Numbered from the stretch's first letter, positions 29,922 through 39,778 are shown. The stretch is 64,000 bases of DNA from Herbinix sp. (GCA_029256105.1 JAQSYO010000015.1:62001-126000); one strand, 5' to 3'. Notes: generated from the sequence alone by a model not told the origin. Numbers and translations: made by a program.

Positions 29922-31139
29922 TTAATCTATACGGGTTAATGCATCCATTACACTAATCTTACCTAATTGGGCTAAAGCAGCACAGGTACCGGCCATATAG
30001 CATCCTAATGCTAATGTCGCTCCTATTGTAATCAATCCGATTTCAGCAGAAAGGCTTAAAAATGCTACCATGCTTCCTACTATGATACCGGTTGCTACCA
30101 GGATAATATTTTCGATCATCATAATAAGAAAGCAGGTCCTGTTACTTAATCCCAGGGAACGCATAATCGCTATTTCTTCTTTTCGCCCCTGCAAAAGTAG
30201 AAAAGAGGCAATATATCCAATCCCAATGACGATTACAAGAATTAATACAGAAAATCCTTTTAAGATATCCAAGCCCTGACGCAGCTTACTTGCTGCAGTA
30301 ATAAAGGTTGAATCTCTCACAGATAAGGAATTTCCATCATGAGAGGGCTTTGCTGTTCGTATTACTGCTAGTAAATTAATATTATCCATTTCCTCCTTAA
30401 ACTCATTTAACTTCAACGGATCCGTCAAAAAGAAAGAGGCGGAATCAGCATAAAATGGAATTTCATTCTCACAGAAGATATTATGCTCTGCTTGAAAGGG
30501 TAACAGAATATCTGTGACATCAGTAGAGTTATGCGGAAATTGTGTAAATCCTACTATTTCAAAAGAAGTCGTATCCAAAGGATCCATAAATATCTCATCA
30601 CCTCTTCCATAGGAATAATAATATTGGTACAAAGGAAGGATATCACCTAAGCTCCAATGCATGTCCTTCATCAATTCCTGGCTAACAATGCACTTAGTCT
30701 CTTCTCCCTGCAAAATTCCAGAATCATATCCTTCTTTCCAAGTAATATTCTCTTCCTTTAAATCCACAACGGCTTCGAGAGTGTTAGAGGAAAGTACCCA
30801 AAGCTTCAGATGCTCCTGCCAATCTTCCGGTTCAAATTCACCTATCGATCCCTTTGAATGGACTGTATAGACTTCTCTATCAATATATTGAGAAGTCTGA
30901 AGTTTTTGAATAATTTCATCCTTAATAGCCAGATTGACCTCTTGACTACCATTTAAATTTACGATTTTAGCCGATACTGGCATTATTTCAGCTAGCTCCG
31001 TCAGTTGCCTTTGATTACTGTTTATGTTTGCCAGATACAAATGAAACAACATAACCATTAACATGCAGATAATACTAGTCAATATGCTCTTAGATTTATG
31101 TACTTTTATATTCGTTATCGCTTTTACTAAATATATCAT
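29922..31139 (-). CDS. ABC exporter permease (FtsX-like), smaller subunit
   Basis: This 405-residue permease has one N-terminal helix (about 15-35), an extracellular domain (about 40-275) and three C-terminal helices (about 285-400). It contains the FtsX core QGRKEEIAIMRSLGLSNRTC. It is the first gene of the exporter operon; the ATPase begins 14 bp after its stop. No regulator or peptide precursor was found nearby. Confidence 0.88.
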   Translation of the reverse strand: MIYLVKAITNIKVHKSKSILTSIICMLMVMLFHLYLANINSNQRQLTELAEIMPVSAKIVNLNGSQEVNLAIKDEIIQKLQTSQYIDREVYTVHSKGSIGEFEPEDWQEHLKLWVLSSNTLEAVVDLKEENITWKEGYDSGILQGEETKCIVSQELMKDMHWSLGDILPLYQYYYSYGRGDEIFMDPLDTTSFEIVGFTQFPHNSTDVTDILLPFQAEHNIFCENEIPFYADSASFFLTDPLKLNEFKEEMDNINLLAVIRTAKPSHDGNSLSVRDSTFITAASKLRQGLDILKGFSVLILVIVIGIGYIASFLLLQGRKEEIAIMRSLGLSNRTCFLIMMIENIILVATGIIVGSMVAFLSLSAEIGLITIGATLALGCYMAGTCAALAQLGKISVMDALTRID

Positions 31140-31320
31140 TTTCTTCTCACTTTCTTATATGTCTCTGGTATCTTATTTTTCAACTTTGAATTAGCCTGTT
31201 TTCATTTGCTGGATTGTTTTATTATACAATGAGATTTGACACAGTTGCTCCTTTGAGATAATTTCCTGATTCACCTTATCCTCCTGTTATTTTTTAATAT
31301 TCATCCTGTCAATTTTATTG

Positions 31321-32469
31321 TCATTTCGTTAGTTCAATTTCTGATATTTCTGATGCAGTAACTAACATATATTTGTTCAAATGATTGCTGGAATAAAATG
31401 CTTCTATATTGTTATCAAAGGTATGCTTAAACTTTACTTTCCCATTCAATTTTACTATCATAAGGGTTAAGTTATTATACATGACGATTTCATTTCCAGA
31501 TAATAAGATTTTGTCATATTCAAAGTCAAGTATCTGGTCAAGAATTTTCCTTCCTTTTAGATCATATAACAGTAACTGCTTCGGTGTATCCTTCTCTTTC
31601 TTCAGTATAATCCCAATATATTTTTCATCATAGAAGACACTTTGAATTTTGCGTTCCAACGTTATCTCATCTATCAGCTTAGGCTGTTCCGGTATAGCGT
31701 ATATCGTAAATCCATTATCTTTAAAGGCGCAAACCACCTCATTACTTAAGAAAGTAATCGTTGGAATAACAATATCATCGTAAGGAAATCCACCCATAAA
31801 ATTATCTACTTCATTTTGACCTATTTCTCCATAATTATAAAATCCAATGTTAGTATGAAGCTTTCCTGTAGTAATCGATAAGAAATCTACCGCTAGTTTT
31901 TTACCATTCTTCGATAAAGCGATATCCATCAGATAACCATAATCCACAATGTTCTTTTTCATATCTACCAATATCGAGTCCTGTATACTATCAGAGACAA
32001 CCGTACCATCTTCGTAAAATAATTGGATATAATTATTATCATTATCATACATTTGCACTGCTACTACCCCTTGGGATGCAATCTCCACATCGTTTATGTT
32101 ATACAGAGTTGTAACGCTCCCTACACGTCCGTTTATATTAAATATATCGAAACGTTTGCCCTCTTTATCTGAAATAACTGCATATTCGCCGCATACATCT
32201 ACTATTGGATCACTCATTTCATAGGAGCAATTCCATAATATCTTGCTGTCCTTTCCATAAGCAATTGATCCATTATTATTGAATTTGATTACGCCATTTT
32301 CATAATCTATGTATTTGGAGGCTTCTCCCTTATTTGATATGGAGTTCACAACTTTATATGAAACGTAATTTATATTAGATATTTTATTAAAATAAGCTAA
32401 TATTATCGCTACAACTGTTAGGATGCTTAATCCAATGATTATACTTCTTTTCCTATAGTTTCGTTGAAT
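31321..32469 (-). CDS. DUF5711-like membrane-anchored protein with probable ATT start
   Basis: The in-frame coding region extends upstream of the first GTG (32349) through a membrane helix reading SIIIGLSILTVVAIILAYFN and a basic N-terminus. The full product is 382 residues: a short cytoplasmic tail, one helix (about 8-28) and an extracellular propeller-like domain (NINDVEIASQGVVAVQMYDN and similar strands). The only in-frame initiator candidate is ATT at 32467-32469, with AAGGGGA 9 bp upstream. Either ATT is used, or the ATG was lost by mutation. Family function is unknown. Confidence 0.7.
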   Translation of the reverse strand: MQRNYRKRSIIIGLSILTVVAIILAYFNKISNINYVSYKVVNSISNKGEASKYIDYENGVIKFNNNGSIAYGKDSKILWNCSYEMSDPIVDVCGEYAVISDKEGKRFDIFNINGRVGSVTTLYNINDVEIASQGVVAVQMYDNDNNYIQLFYEDGTVVSDSIQDSILVDMKKNIVDYGYLMDIALSKNGKKLAVDFLSITTGKLHTNIGFYNYGEIGQNEVDNFMGGFPYDDIVIPTITFLSNEVVCAFKDNGFTIYAIPEQPKLIDEITLERKIQSVFYDEKYIGIILKKEKDTPKQLLLYDLKGRKILDQILDFEYDKILLSGNEIVMYNNLTLMIVKLNGKVKFKHTFDNNIEAFYSSNHLNKYMLVTASEISEIELTK

Positions 32470-33209
32470 AATATCATCTCCCCTTATATAAATATCATTG
32501 ATTTTCTTTCGCCATTGCTTACTCCCATACGATACAAATTATATACATATAAATTATATAATTTGTATGTATTATCTTGGGTTACATCATTTGTATTATT
32601 ATACCATATAATTCCATTTTGCATATATTTTTTGAGTATATAATGTATATATAAAGTGTGTAAAAGTGTATCTATGTTCTATGGTCCATGTTCTATGTTC
32701 ACATGGTCTAAGTTCACATGGTCTATGTTCACATGGTCGATGTTCACATATATATGTTCACGTATATAAGTCCACGTGTACATGTTAACGTGAATATATG
32801 TTCTGTTTCTCGGTTCTATTTCAATGCTCTTTATCCGTTCACTCTGGTCAAATGGGTCTTATATTCCTTTTACTTCTGGTTTACTTCATAATCAAGTTAC
32901 ATTTCGGGTTCCTCGCCTATTTCACTACTGAGTCATGGATACCATAAAACGTCAGTTATTTACACTACTTTACATTATTCTTATAATTTTATAAAGAACG
33001 GTAGAACTCTTGAATTATAATTTATGAATATTTATACTTTGTATTGTGTATTACTCAAGGAAATTGAACTGTTTTGAACTGTTGAGTTTAAATTATTCGT
33101 AGGCAATAACCCTTGGTGATACCGTGGCGTCAACACACGAATGATAAATCCATAAAAAAGGCTATCGATTTTAGTAATCGAAATAAAAGTCAACTTAAGG
33201 AGATCTATC
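32470..33209. other. Gene-free region with a 15-bp tandem repeat
   Basis: It holds the tandem repeat at 32675-32818. I see no coding region of note. Confidence 0.5.
32675..32818 (+). repeat. Degenerate tandem repeat, unit about 15 bp
   Basis: Units of the form GTTCACATGGTCTAT recur about eight times, decaying to GTTCACATATATAT and GTTCTGTTTCTCG at the right. Period is 14-16 bp. It is intergenic between the DUF5711-like gene and the STAS-like gene. Confidence 0.8.
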
Positions 33210-33584
33210 ATGTATAATATAGATGTAGATGAAGCCAACAAAATAATTAAGATTGTACTCTCAGGGCATATGTTATTAGATGAAATAGAAGCTTATGCAA
33301 AAGAATTAGATATTTTCTTAAATCAATACGAAGACAATATATATTCTCTATTTGCATCAGCGGAAAGATTAGACCCAATATCTCAAAATGGTTTACCGAT
33401 TTTCATCGACATAATGAAAGTTGTCCTAACACGTTTTAACAAAATAGCAACTGTACATAAGCGAACGATTACCAGGATGCAGATGAGTAGAATCGAAGCA
33501 ATGGTTACATCTAATGGTGATTTAAAGAAAAAGATAATGAGATTCAATACAACGAAAGAGGCTTTCTCTTATTTAAGAAAATAA
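33210..33584 (+). CDS. STAS/SpoIIAA-like small protein
   Basis: This 124-residue protein has an alpha/beta pattern: KIIKIVLSGHMLLDEIEAYA, then a helix, a strand (IYSLFASAERLDP) and a long helix. This resembles STAS or SEC14-like single-domain proteins, which bind nucleotides or partner proteins. No catalytic motif is visible. ATG follows AAGGAGATCTATC. It is a single gene, ended by a terminator at 33721. Confidence 0.6.
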   Translation: MYNIDVDEANKIIKIVLSGHMLLDEIEAYAKELDIFLNQYEDNIYSLFASAERLDPISQNGLPIFIDIMKVVLTRFNKIATVHKRTITRMQMSRIEAMVTSNGDLKKKIMRFNTTKEAFSYLRK

Positions 33585-34112
33585 AATAATAAAATATCAT
33601 TCCGTGTGTTGATTGCCTAAAATTATCTAATAAGAACCAACACTATCCTTGATTACTTTTTCCTAACCACATTATTAATTTCTTTAAATTATCTTTATTA
33701 TTTTTGATAACTCTTTGATAAAAAAAGAGATGGAATCAGTAATTCACCTGATTCCACCTCTAATTATTTTTGAGATATACTTGATACTTTTAAAATCGAT
33801 AAAAAACTCTTTCCTTATCGATTAATTTAATCTCATGTTAATATCTCAATGTCTTTATATATTCTATCTAATTCATTCATTGATTTATAAGTTTATTACG
33901 TGATTTACAATGTATGGTATCATCTTTGATTTATTATTTGTATAACTCAAGGTATACCTTTTAAATAATCAATGATACCAAGGTTTCTGTGTTGTTCCGG
34001 TAATTTCCAATGATATGGGTTTATCCCACACTTCTAGTATTAGGGTTATTCTCTTTACAGAAGCTTCAAGTTCAATAGGCAGAAAAATTAATCCTAATCA
34101 AATTTAAATTCC
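33585..34112. other. Intergenic region with two hairpins
   Basis: Besides the terminator of the STAS-like gene, AATCGATAA (33794-33802) pairs with TTATCGATT (33815-33823). No gene was found. Confidence 0.5.
33721..33772 (+). terminator. Terminator of the STAS-like gene
   Basis: TGGAATCAG (33731-33739) pairs with CTGATTCCA (33748-33756), with A6 before the stem and TTATTTTTGA after it. Confidence 0.75.
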
Positions 34113-35264
34113 TTATTGCGAAGCTAAAGCAGCAATTGCTTCTTTCTCCGTATCATGAAAAATAAATTTATACAATTCTATTCTATTAGCATCCCAGTCT
34201 AATACGATGGGATATCCGATTCCGTTATATTTTTTAGGAGCATCAAAAGCGCCATCAACCGGGATACGGAAGGTGTCTAATGTTTTTATTTTATTCTCAA
34301 TGATATCACTTATCGCTTTTTCAATCTGGCTTTGGGTTAAATTCGTTGTAACATAACCCAGTCCTTCTTTTGTAACCGAAAGAATTTTAAATAAGTTCTT
34401 GGGTGATTTATAACTATCAAATATTGCTTTTAATGCTCTTTGCTGACGAATGATACGTCCATAATCGTTATTTGCTCCACCAAGTGTCTTTACTTTTCGT
34501 ACACGGCAATATCCCATTACCTGATTACCGTTTAGTAAATTAACGCCTGCTTTTACATTACGATTTGATTTTTTCGATATGTAATTGGTTGTATTCAAAT
34601 ATTTTGCTTCTTCTTTACCTAGTTCTATCGTTACACCACCGAGCAAATCAACTATTTTTTCAAAGGATTTGAAATCAACAGATACATAACCGTCTATTTG
34701 AATTTTATAATTCAGCTCTACCGTGTCAACCAGCATTCTAGCTCCACCTTTTGAATACGCAGAATTTAATTTATTTGCTTTATGATCCGGGATTTCAACA
34801 TAACTATCTCGAAGTAGTGAGGTAAGTTTCAGCGTATCATCTTTTGTATTAATAGAGGCAATCATGATAGAATCGGTATTTCTTGCTCCTCCGAACTCTT
34901 CAATACCAAAAATAAGATAATTCGTAATATAATCTTCCTGCCTTATATCCTTTTCATAATTATTATTACTCTCCTCCTGATATTCCTTTATAATATCTTC
35001 ATTATCTACATTATTAAATATGAATTTGCTTGCAGAACCATATAATAGGCTACGTCCACCTTTTGTTCCTAATATCAAACCAACAATTATCAGAAATGCA
35101 ACAATAAATAAACCAGCTGCTTTTCCAAATCGATGCTTTTTCTTTTTTACAGGTTTCAATTGTCTAGACCTTAGAGGAAGCACCTGCTCATTCTCTGAAT
35201 TATCTTCGTTCATAATATCAAGTACTTGCTGCTTTAATATCTCTTCTTCTCTTCTATCTTGCAT
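34113..35264 (-). CDS. LytR-CpsA-Psr (LCP) family cell-wall ligase
   Basis: This 383-residue protein attaches wall polymers such as teichoic acids or polysaccharides to peptidoglycan, or regulates envelope. It has a cytoplasmic tail, one helix (AAGLFIVAFLIIVGLILG, about 45-65) and an extracellular LCP domain. LCP motifs are NTDSIMIASINTKDDTLKL, SLLRDSYVEIP, KLNSAYSKGGARM and GGVTIELGKEEA. I chose ATG 35264 with AAGGAGATAAT upstream; a further ATG at 35333 has no site. It is a single gene. Confidence 0.93.
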   Translation of the reverse strand: MQDRREEEILKQQVLDIMNEDNSENEQVLPLRSRQLKPVKKKKHRFGKAAGLFIVAFLIIVGLILGTKGGRSLLYGSASKFIFNNVDNEDIIKEYQEESNNNYEKDIRQEDYITNYLIFGIEEFGGARNTDSIMIASINTKDDTLKLTSLLRDSYVEIPDHKANKLNSAYSKGGARMLVDTVELNYKIQIDGYVSVDFKSFEKIVDLLGGVTIELGKEEAKYLNTTNYISKKSNRNVKAGVNLLNGNQVMGYCRVRKVKTLGGANNDYGRIIRQQRALKAIFDSYKSPKNLFKILSVTKEGLGYVTTNLTQSQIEKAISDIIENKIKTLDTFRIPVDGAFDAPKKYNGIGYPIVLDWDANRIELYKFIFHDTEKEAIAALASQ

Positions 35265-35974
35265 ATTATCTCCTTTTCCGATCGTACTGTTTCTCGTTAT
35301 TCTATAATTACATATTAATCCAGGCAGATGCACTAATTATTTAAAATTTCGATTAATTTTTTAAACTCTATAATCCATTTATTCCTACATTACTTCTTAG
35401 TGTTAATTTCGACTTAATGTTGATTTCGAGACTTAATGTTGATTTCGACTTAATGATGATTTCGATACTTAATGTTGATTTCGACTTAATGTTGTTTTAG
35501 ACTTAATGTCAATCTAGATTTATTATCAATTAAGATTTCTTGTTAACAAACATTCAAAATATTGAAATCTATCCTACTTATTATTGACCAAATTAATATT
35601 TCTGTCAACTATCCAGATCGCAGGATGAACATTTCTAATTTCATAATGTACCATCATTATTACTTATGTCTATTTGATAAGACCTCAATAAACGTAGTAA
35701 AAGGCTTAATCTGCGTTTTCTTACCACCAAGAGCAATTCTACGACATAGCGAAATTATATATTTTTTTTACCATTATTTTACGAAAGAATTTAAACAAAA
35801 ACCGGAATAGACATATCGAGAAGCACGATTCTCTTTTAATAATTTATACAATTTTTCTATTTGAACGTTATAAAAGACCAGAGTAATATTAGCCCTGATC
35901 TTTCTATAATTAGATTCACATAATAGTTAATATCATTACCATTTTCTAAGATCCAAACGATGTAAATCTAGAAG
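35265..35974. other. Intergenic region with a 17/19-bp tandem repeat and terminator
   Basis: It holds the tandem repeat at 35401-35526. A hairpin at 35873-35901 (AAAGACCAG with CTGATCTTT, one mismatch) may end the solute-binding protein gene. No convincing gene is present; an 82-codon ORF at 35562 lacks a ribosome site and typical composition. Confidence 0.5.
35401..35526 (+). repeat. Tandem repeat, alternating 17- and 19-bp units
   Basis: TGTTGATTTCGACTTAA and TGTTGATTTCGAGACTTAA alternate. About seven units, the last three diverged, lie between the LCP gene and the solute-binding protein. Confidence 0.85.
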
Positions 35975-37489
35975 TTAATCAGCAGTTCGCAATGCTGTCG
36001 CTAATTTTTGATGACTGTTTAAGCTATTATCAAGATATAATTGATAATTTTTATCTGCTTTTTTCATAAGAGCTGCAACATCCGCATTTTCATCTGTAAT
36101 AACAGTTTGTATTACAGTGGCTAACTCATCATACATAGCTCCAGTTCCTTCCATACGAAGATTGCCCTCTTGTTTAATAATATCGAAGTAATCTTGATAT
36201 AATCTCATATCAACATTAGAATATTTATCTATAAGTTCTGTTTCCTGAATTATAATAGACGGGTCGGTCCAGTTAGGGAATCGATAGATTACAGGAATAC
36301 CACTTTCCACGCTATTCTGGCAATCTACTTCATAACTATCCTTATCAAGAACAGGGCCTTTACCCATGATTGCAATATAATCCAAGGCTGCGTTAATCTG
36401 TGCCACAGTAGCCTCCTTAGCGAATAAGTAATGTGTACCACCGAATAAGGAATATTGTTCTCCGCTAGGACCTGCAGGTAACGGAGCAATACCGAAATCT
36501 TCTACCGGAAGTCCGCTAGTTGATGTAGGTTGAGCAATGACATCACTGGCACCAATGTACATTGCACACGCACCAGTTCCTAACTGTGTTAATCCTGTGT
36601 TAAAGTCTTCCACTGATGGATCTGCTGTAAGAATATCATATTTCCACTTCAAAGATTTCACATATTCCATTGCTGCGATAGCTTCTGCTGAATCAAGATT
36701 ACAAATAATTGATCCATCCGTATTTTCAGTAGTAAGTGTAGCACCGAATGCCCATGCAATATTTGTGAAATGCCATCCGGCTACAATATCCGTTGATAAA
36801 AGACATAACCCTGCTGCTCCAGTAGCATCCTTTATTTTCTTACCGGTTTCTGCTAGTTCTGCCCAGGTTTTAGGATAAATCGGTAATCCATCTGCATCAA
36901 CTACACCTGCTTTTTTAAACAAAGCTACGTTAACCATTAAACCTAACGCATAACCATCATTGGGAACACCATAGGTTCTTCCATCTTTTGACATAAGTTC
37001 CTTGATTGATGGGTTAATTACATCTAGCCAACCACGTGCTTTCAAGATATCAGTTATATCGGCTACAGAACCGCCCTCAATTATTTTTTGTGTATCTGTG
37101 TAGTATGTCTCAAAGATTACAGGGAGAGTACCTGATTTAGCCAACGGTATAAACGTATCAGCTGTATAGGAATAAAATGCAGGAACTACTGTAACATCCG
37201 GATGCGTCGTGGTGAATTCTGCAACATAACCTTCATGTAATGCAATTTTATCGGGATTAGATACATCTGGCCAAATACCAAGAGTTAATTCTAATGGTTC
37301 ATTTGATGAAGTTTCTGTTGGTTCTACTACTTTCGCCTCGTTTACAGCAGCTTCTGTAACTGTTGGTGCTACATTAGCTACTGGTGCATTTGTACCCGCA
37401 TTAACGTCATTTTTATTACAAGCTGCGAACATACATATATTAAATATAAGAAATAATATTATAGTAATAGATTTTTTTTCTCTTTTCAT
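35975..37489 (-). CDS. Sugar ABC transporter substrate-binding lipoprotein (orphan)
   Basis: This 504-residue lipoprotein has a signal (KKSITIILFLIFNICMFAAC, Cys about 24) followed by a Thr/Ala-rich linker and a group-1 solute-binding fold (about 60-500). Typical segments are VPNDGYALGLMVNVALFKKAG, PKTWAELAETGKKIKDATG and GACAMYIGASDVIAQ. I chose ATG 37489 with GGGAGGGAG upstream. It has no adjacent permease or ATPase, so it must use a permease encoded elsewhere. A LacI-like palindrome precedes it. Confidence 0.9.
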   Translation of the reverse strand: MKREKKSITIILFLIFNICMFAACNKNDVNAGTNAPVANVAPTVTEAAVNEAKVVEPTETSSNEPLELTLGIWPDVSNPDKIALHEGYVAEFTTTHPDVTVVPAFYSYTADTFIPLAKSGTLPVIFETYYTDTQKIIEGGSVADITDILKARGWLDVINPSIKELMSKDGRTYGVPNDGYALGLMVNVALFKKAGVVDADGLPIYPKTWAELAETGKKIKDATGAAGLCLLSTDIVAGWHFTNIAWAFGATLTTENTDGSIICNLDSAEAIAAMEYVKSLKWKYDILTADPSVEDFNTGLTQLGTGACAMYIGASDVIAQPTSTSGLPVEDFGIAPLPAGPSGEQYSLFGGTHYLFAKEATVAQINAALDYIAIMGKGPVLDKDSYEVDCQNSVESGIPVIYRFPNWTDPSIIIQETELIDKYSNVDMRLYQDYFDIIKQEGNLRMEGTGAMYDELATVIQTVITDENADVAALMKKADKNYQLYLDNSLNSHQKLATALRTAD

Positions 37490-38030
37490 AAACGGTTCTC
37501 CCTCCCAAAATGAATAATTATTAGTCTTTCTTAAATTCAAATACGATTCAATTTTATATATCTCTTATTAGTTAAACGTTAAACTTATTTTACCATTTCT
37601 CCTACAACAATGTCAATATTTACCTATTATTTTTTACTTAATTGCCATTCTTTTTTAATAACCTGTAAAATTCAAGAGATACACTAATCACAAGCAAAAC
37701 TTAATCATGAATTATTTAGCAAATTAACTTCTCAATGTAACTAATTCAAGACATTATTTTGCAGCACAACGTTACAGACTAAACGAATTCAAATTCATGA
37801 CCAATTTTACTGACCATAAAAAACTAAAAAAATCTATTAAAATAAAATTCCTTTGTATCTCAATATGAACTTCTATATAGATTTTTTTCCAAGAATTTAT
37901 GTTATTAAAATACTTTACTTATACTCTACCAGAGAATGCATCTGCTATATTGTTTCAGCTTTGTGTAAAATTCCAATATTTACATAAAAATAATTCTATG
38001 ATATCATCTTTACATTAAGGAGGATTTATT
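37490..38030. other. Intergenic region upstream of the solute-binding gene
   Basis: Apart from the palindromic site at 37571-37584, I find no gene. It is AT-rich throughout. Confidence 0.5.
37571..37584. promoter_or_regulatory. Possible LacI-type palindrome upstream of solute-binding protein
   Basis: GTTAAACGTTAAAC is a near-palindrome with a central CG, similar in layout to TGTTATCGTTAACA at 41887 and 42983. It lies about 85 bp before the solute-binding start. The half-site differs, so the binding regulator is uncertain. Confidence 0.4.
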
Positions 38031-38525
38031 ATGGACGAATTTAGAAAGCCCTATGAGTATGAAGAAGAAAAAAGAGGCGTTATTCTTTTATTTGTAATTA
38101 TGCTCATATCAGTCGATATTTTTCTGACGCTCTCCTACACTGTGCAGGTGTATGGTATTTTAAAGCATATCCCTACCCTTGGTATTGGATTCATGGTTAT
38201 AGGTATCCTATTCATTCTCTTTATCCTGTTTACCGCGATAACCTGTTATAAGCTGAAAAAGAATATGGTCACCATAGCAAAAACCTATCTAATAGTAAGA
38301 GCAGTCTTTACGATCTGCAGCCTTCTAATCGTATTTTTTAATTCATTTAGCAATGAAAGCATGATTGGAAATGGTACCAAACAGTACAGAACCGTTAACG
38401 AATTAATTTTCACGGTATTGTTAGCACCTTTGGCATATGATTTGGTGTTCAGTATCGCCTGGTACCTGTACTTTTTGAAATCGAAAAGATGTAAGGAGTT
38501 AGTTAACAGACCGACGAATATATAA
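38031..38525 (+). CDS. DUF2569-like four-helix membrane protein
   Basis: This 164-residue protein has four predicted helices (about 15-37, 48-68, 83-103, 127-150), then a short basic tail with YLYFLKSKRCKEL, as in DUF2569. The family function is unknown. ATG follows AAGGAGGATTTATT. A terminator follows at 38571. Confidence 0.7.
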   Translation: MDEFRKPYEYEEEKRGVILLFVIMLISVDIFLTLSYTVQVYGILKHIPTLGIGFMVIGILFILFILFTAITCYKLKKNMVTIAKTYLIVRAVFTICSLLIVFFNSFSNESMIGNGTKQYRTVNELIFTVLLAPLAYDLVFSIAWYLYFLKSKRCKELVNRPTNI

Positions 38526-38570
38526 TTCTGTTACACTTTAACACTTAACTCCCTTAATAATTTCCAATAA

Positions 38571-38607
38571 AAAGGATGACTATATGTTCTTTAAATAGTC
38601 ATCCTTT
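38571..38607 (+). terminator. Terminator of the DUF2569-like gene
   Basis: AAAGGATGACTAT pairs perfectly with ATAGTCATCCTTT (38595-38607), followed by ATTGATG. The T-tract lies in the stem's end. Confidence 0.7.
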
Positions 38608-38655
38608 ATTGATGTTTGAATCGAATTAGAAATGTCCAACAATTTTATATGTTAT

Positions 38656-38908
38656 TTAAGGTTCTTCCATAATCTGAATTTCCTCAAGTATTAAGTTTAC
38701 TGACAGATATTCTATCACTGTTTCAAATGTGAAATTGTAGTTGCTCCGATGATTGGTGCAACTACAATTTCACTCTGTAATAACCAAGCTAGTGCTACCT
38801 ATGTACGAGGTATACCGGCTCTCTACAATTTTGTTCAAGGCATTCTTCTACTAGTTTATCTGCCACCGTTGTCGCATCAAAGCTGCAGCATCTCGCGCTC
38901 GTTTCACT
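38656..38908 (-). pseudogene. Aldo/keto reductase C-terminal relic
   Basis: Three frames on the minus strand together give the C-terminal part of an aldo/keto reductase. They read SETSARCCSFDATTVADKL, then AGIPRT-stop-VALAWLLQ with IVVAPIIGATTISH, then FETVIEYLSVNL and EEIQIMEEP. The TAG stands where the family has Gln (TQVALAWLL), and at least two indels separate the frames. It begins 6 bp after the TolB-like stop, so it may be the remnant of the last gene of the LacI operon. Confidence 0.75.
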
Positions 38909-38914
38909 TATCAA

Positions 38915-39778
38915 TTACTTTAACTCATAACTTACAAATGCAAATTTACTACTATCTGGTGACCAAGAATTAACATTGAATGTTCCTTGACCTCCAAATA
39001 ATTTTACTAATACACTATTCTCGCTTCCATCATAATTCATTATATTAAGTTCCACATTTTTATTCGCCGGATGATCACCTGGATTAACATCATTCTTATT
39101 ATAAGAAATGTAGGCTACCCTTTTGTTATCCGGTGAAACATGGGGAAACCAATTATTCCGTTCATCCTCTGTTATTCTTTGCTGATTACTTCCATCACAG
39201 TCCATACGCCAAATTTGCATCAATCCTGATTTAACAGAGTTAAACCATATATGTTTTCCATCCGGTGAATACTCAGGTCCGTCACTAAGACCGTCGGTGT
39301 ATGTAAGTCTAGTCTCTTCCCCACCTTCAACAGGAATAGTATAGATATCTCCATTTTCATTCTGGCGCATTGCGCAATATGCTAAGGTTTTACCATCCGG
39401 TGACCATCCGTGAAGAAAACTTGGTGAAAGTGGAGTAACCTTTCGAGGAGTTCCTCCAGATAAGGGTAGAATATAGATATAAGAGTTATATCCATTTACA
39501 TTTATATCGGTTCCAGGTGCCATACTACTTATCGCAATTTCCTTACCATCTGTTGAAAGAACATGGTCATTATTACAAGCCACGATATCACCGGTATCAA
39601 TTTTTTTATGTTCACCCGTGGCCAGTATATACTGCCATATAATCCCGTCTGAATTGTATATGATAGCGTTTCCATCTGTAGTCCAGTTCGGGGCTTCCAA
39701 ATGTTTATTAAGCCGAAAGATAGTGGAACGTTCCTTTTTTATTACATCATAAACTTCTAAAGTTGAATATAGATTCAT
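38915..39778 (-). CDS. TolB-like beta-propeller protein (PD40 repeats)
   Basis: This 287-residue cytoplasmic protein consists of WD40-like/PD40 blades. WTTDGNAIIYN, WSPDGKTLAYC, YSPDGKHIWFN, VSPDNKRVAYI and WSPDSSKFAFV recur about every 45 residues. It has no signal peptide. TolB-like propellers occur in carbohydrate operons, sometimes related to oligogalacturonate lyase, but no catalytic residues are evident. It is the last intact gene of the LacI operon, 55 bp after the TIM-barrel gene. Confidence 0.8.
   Translation of the reverse strand: MNLYSTLEVYDVIKKERSTIFRLNKHLEAPNWTTDGNAIIYNSDGIIWQYILATGEHKKIDTGDIVACNNDHVLSTDGKEIAISSMAPGTDINVNGYNSYIYILPLSGGTPRKVTPLSPSFLHGWSPDGKTLAYCAMRQNENGDIYTIPVEGGEETRLTYTDGLSDGPEYSPDGKHIWFNSVKSGLMQIWRMDCDGSNQQRITEDERNNWFPHVSPDNKRVAYISYNKNDVNPGDHPANKNVELNIMNYDGSENSVLVKLFGGQGTFNVNSWSPDSSKFAFVSYELK

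Noticed and set aside
33032..33241. A 69-codon minus-strand ORF
   Set aside because: It has no ribosome site and overlaps the leader of the STAS-like gene.
35401..35526. Repeat array that could be mistaken for a CRISPR
   Set aside because: There are no spacers between units and no cas genes; it is a plain tandem repeat.
35562..35810. An 82-codon plus-strand ORF
   Set aside because: It lacks a ribosome site, has an AT-driven hydrophobic composition and no recognisable domain.
38729..38773. A perfect 16-bp hairpin that looks like a terminator
   Set aside because: It is part of the coding relic of an aldo/keto reductase and lacks a T-tract, so I list it only with the relic.
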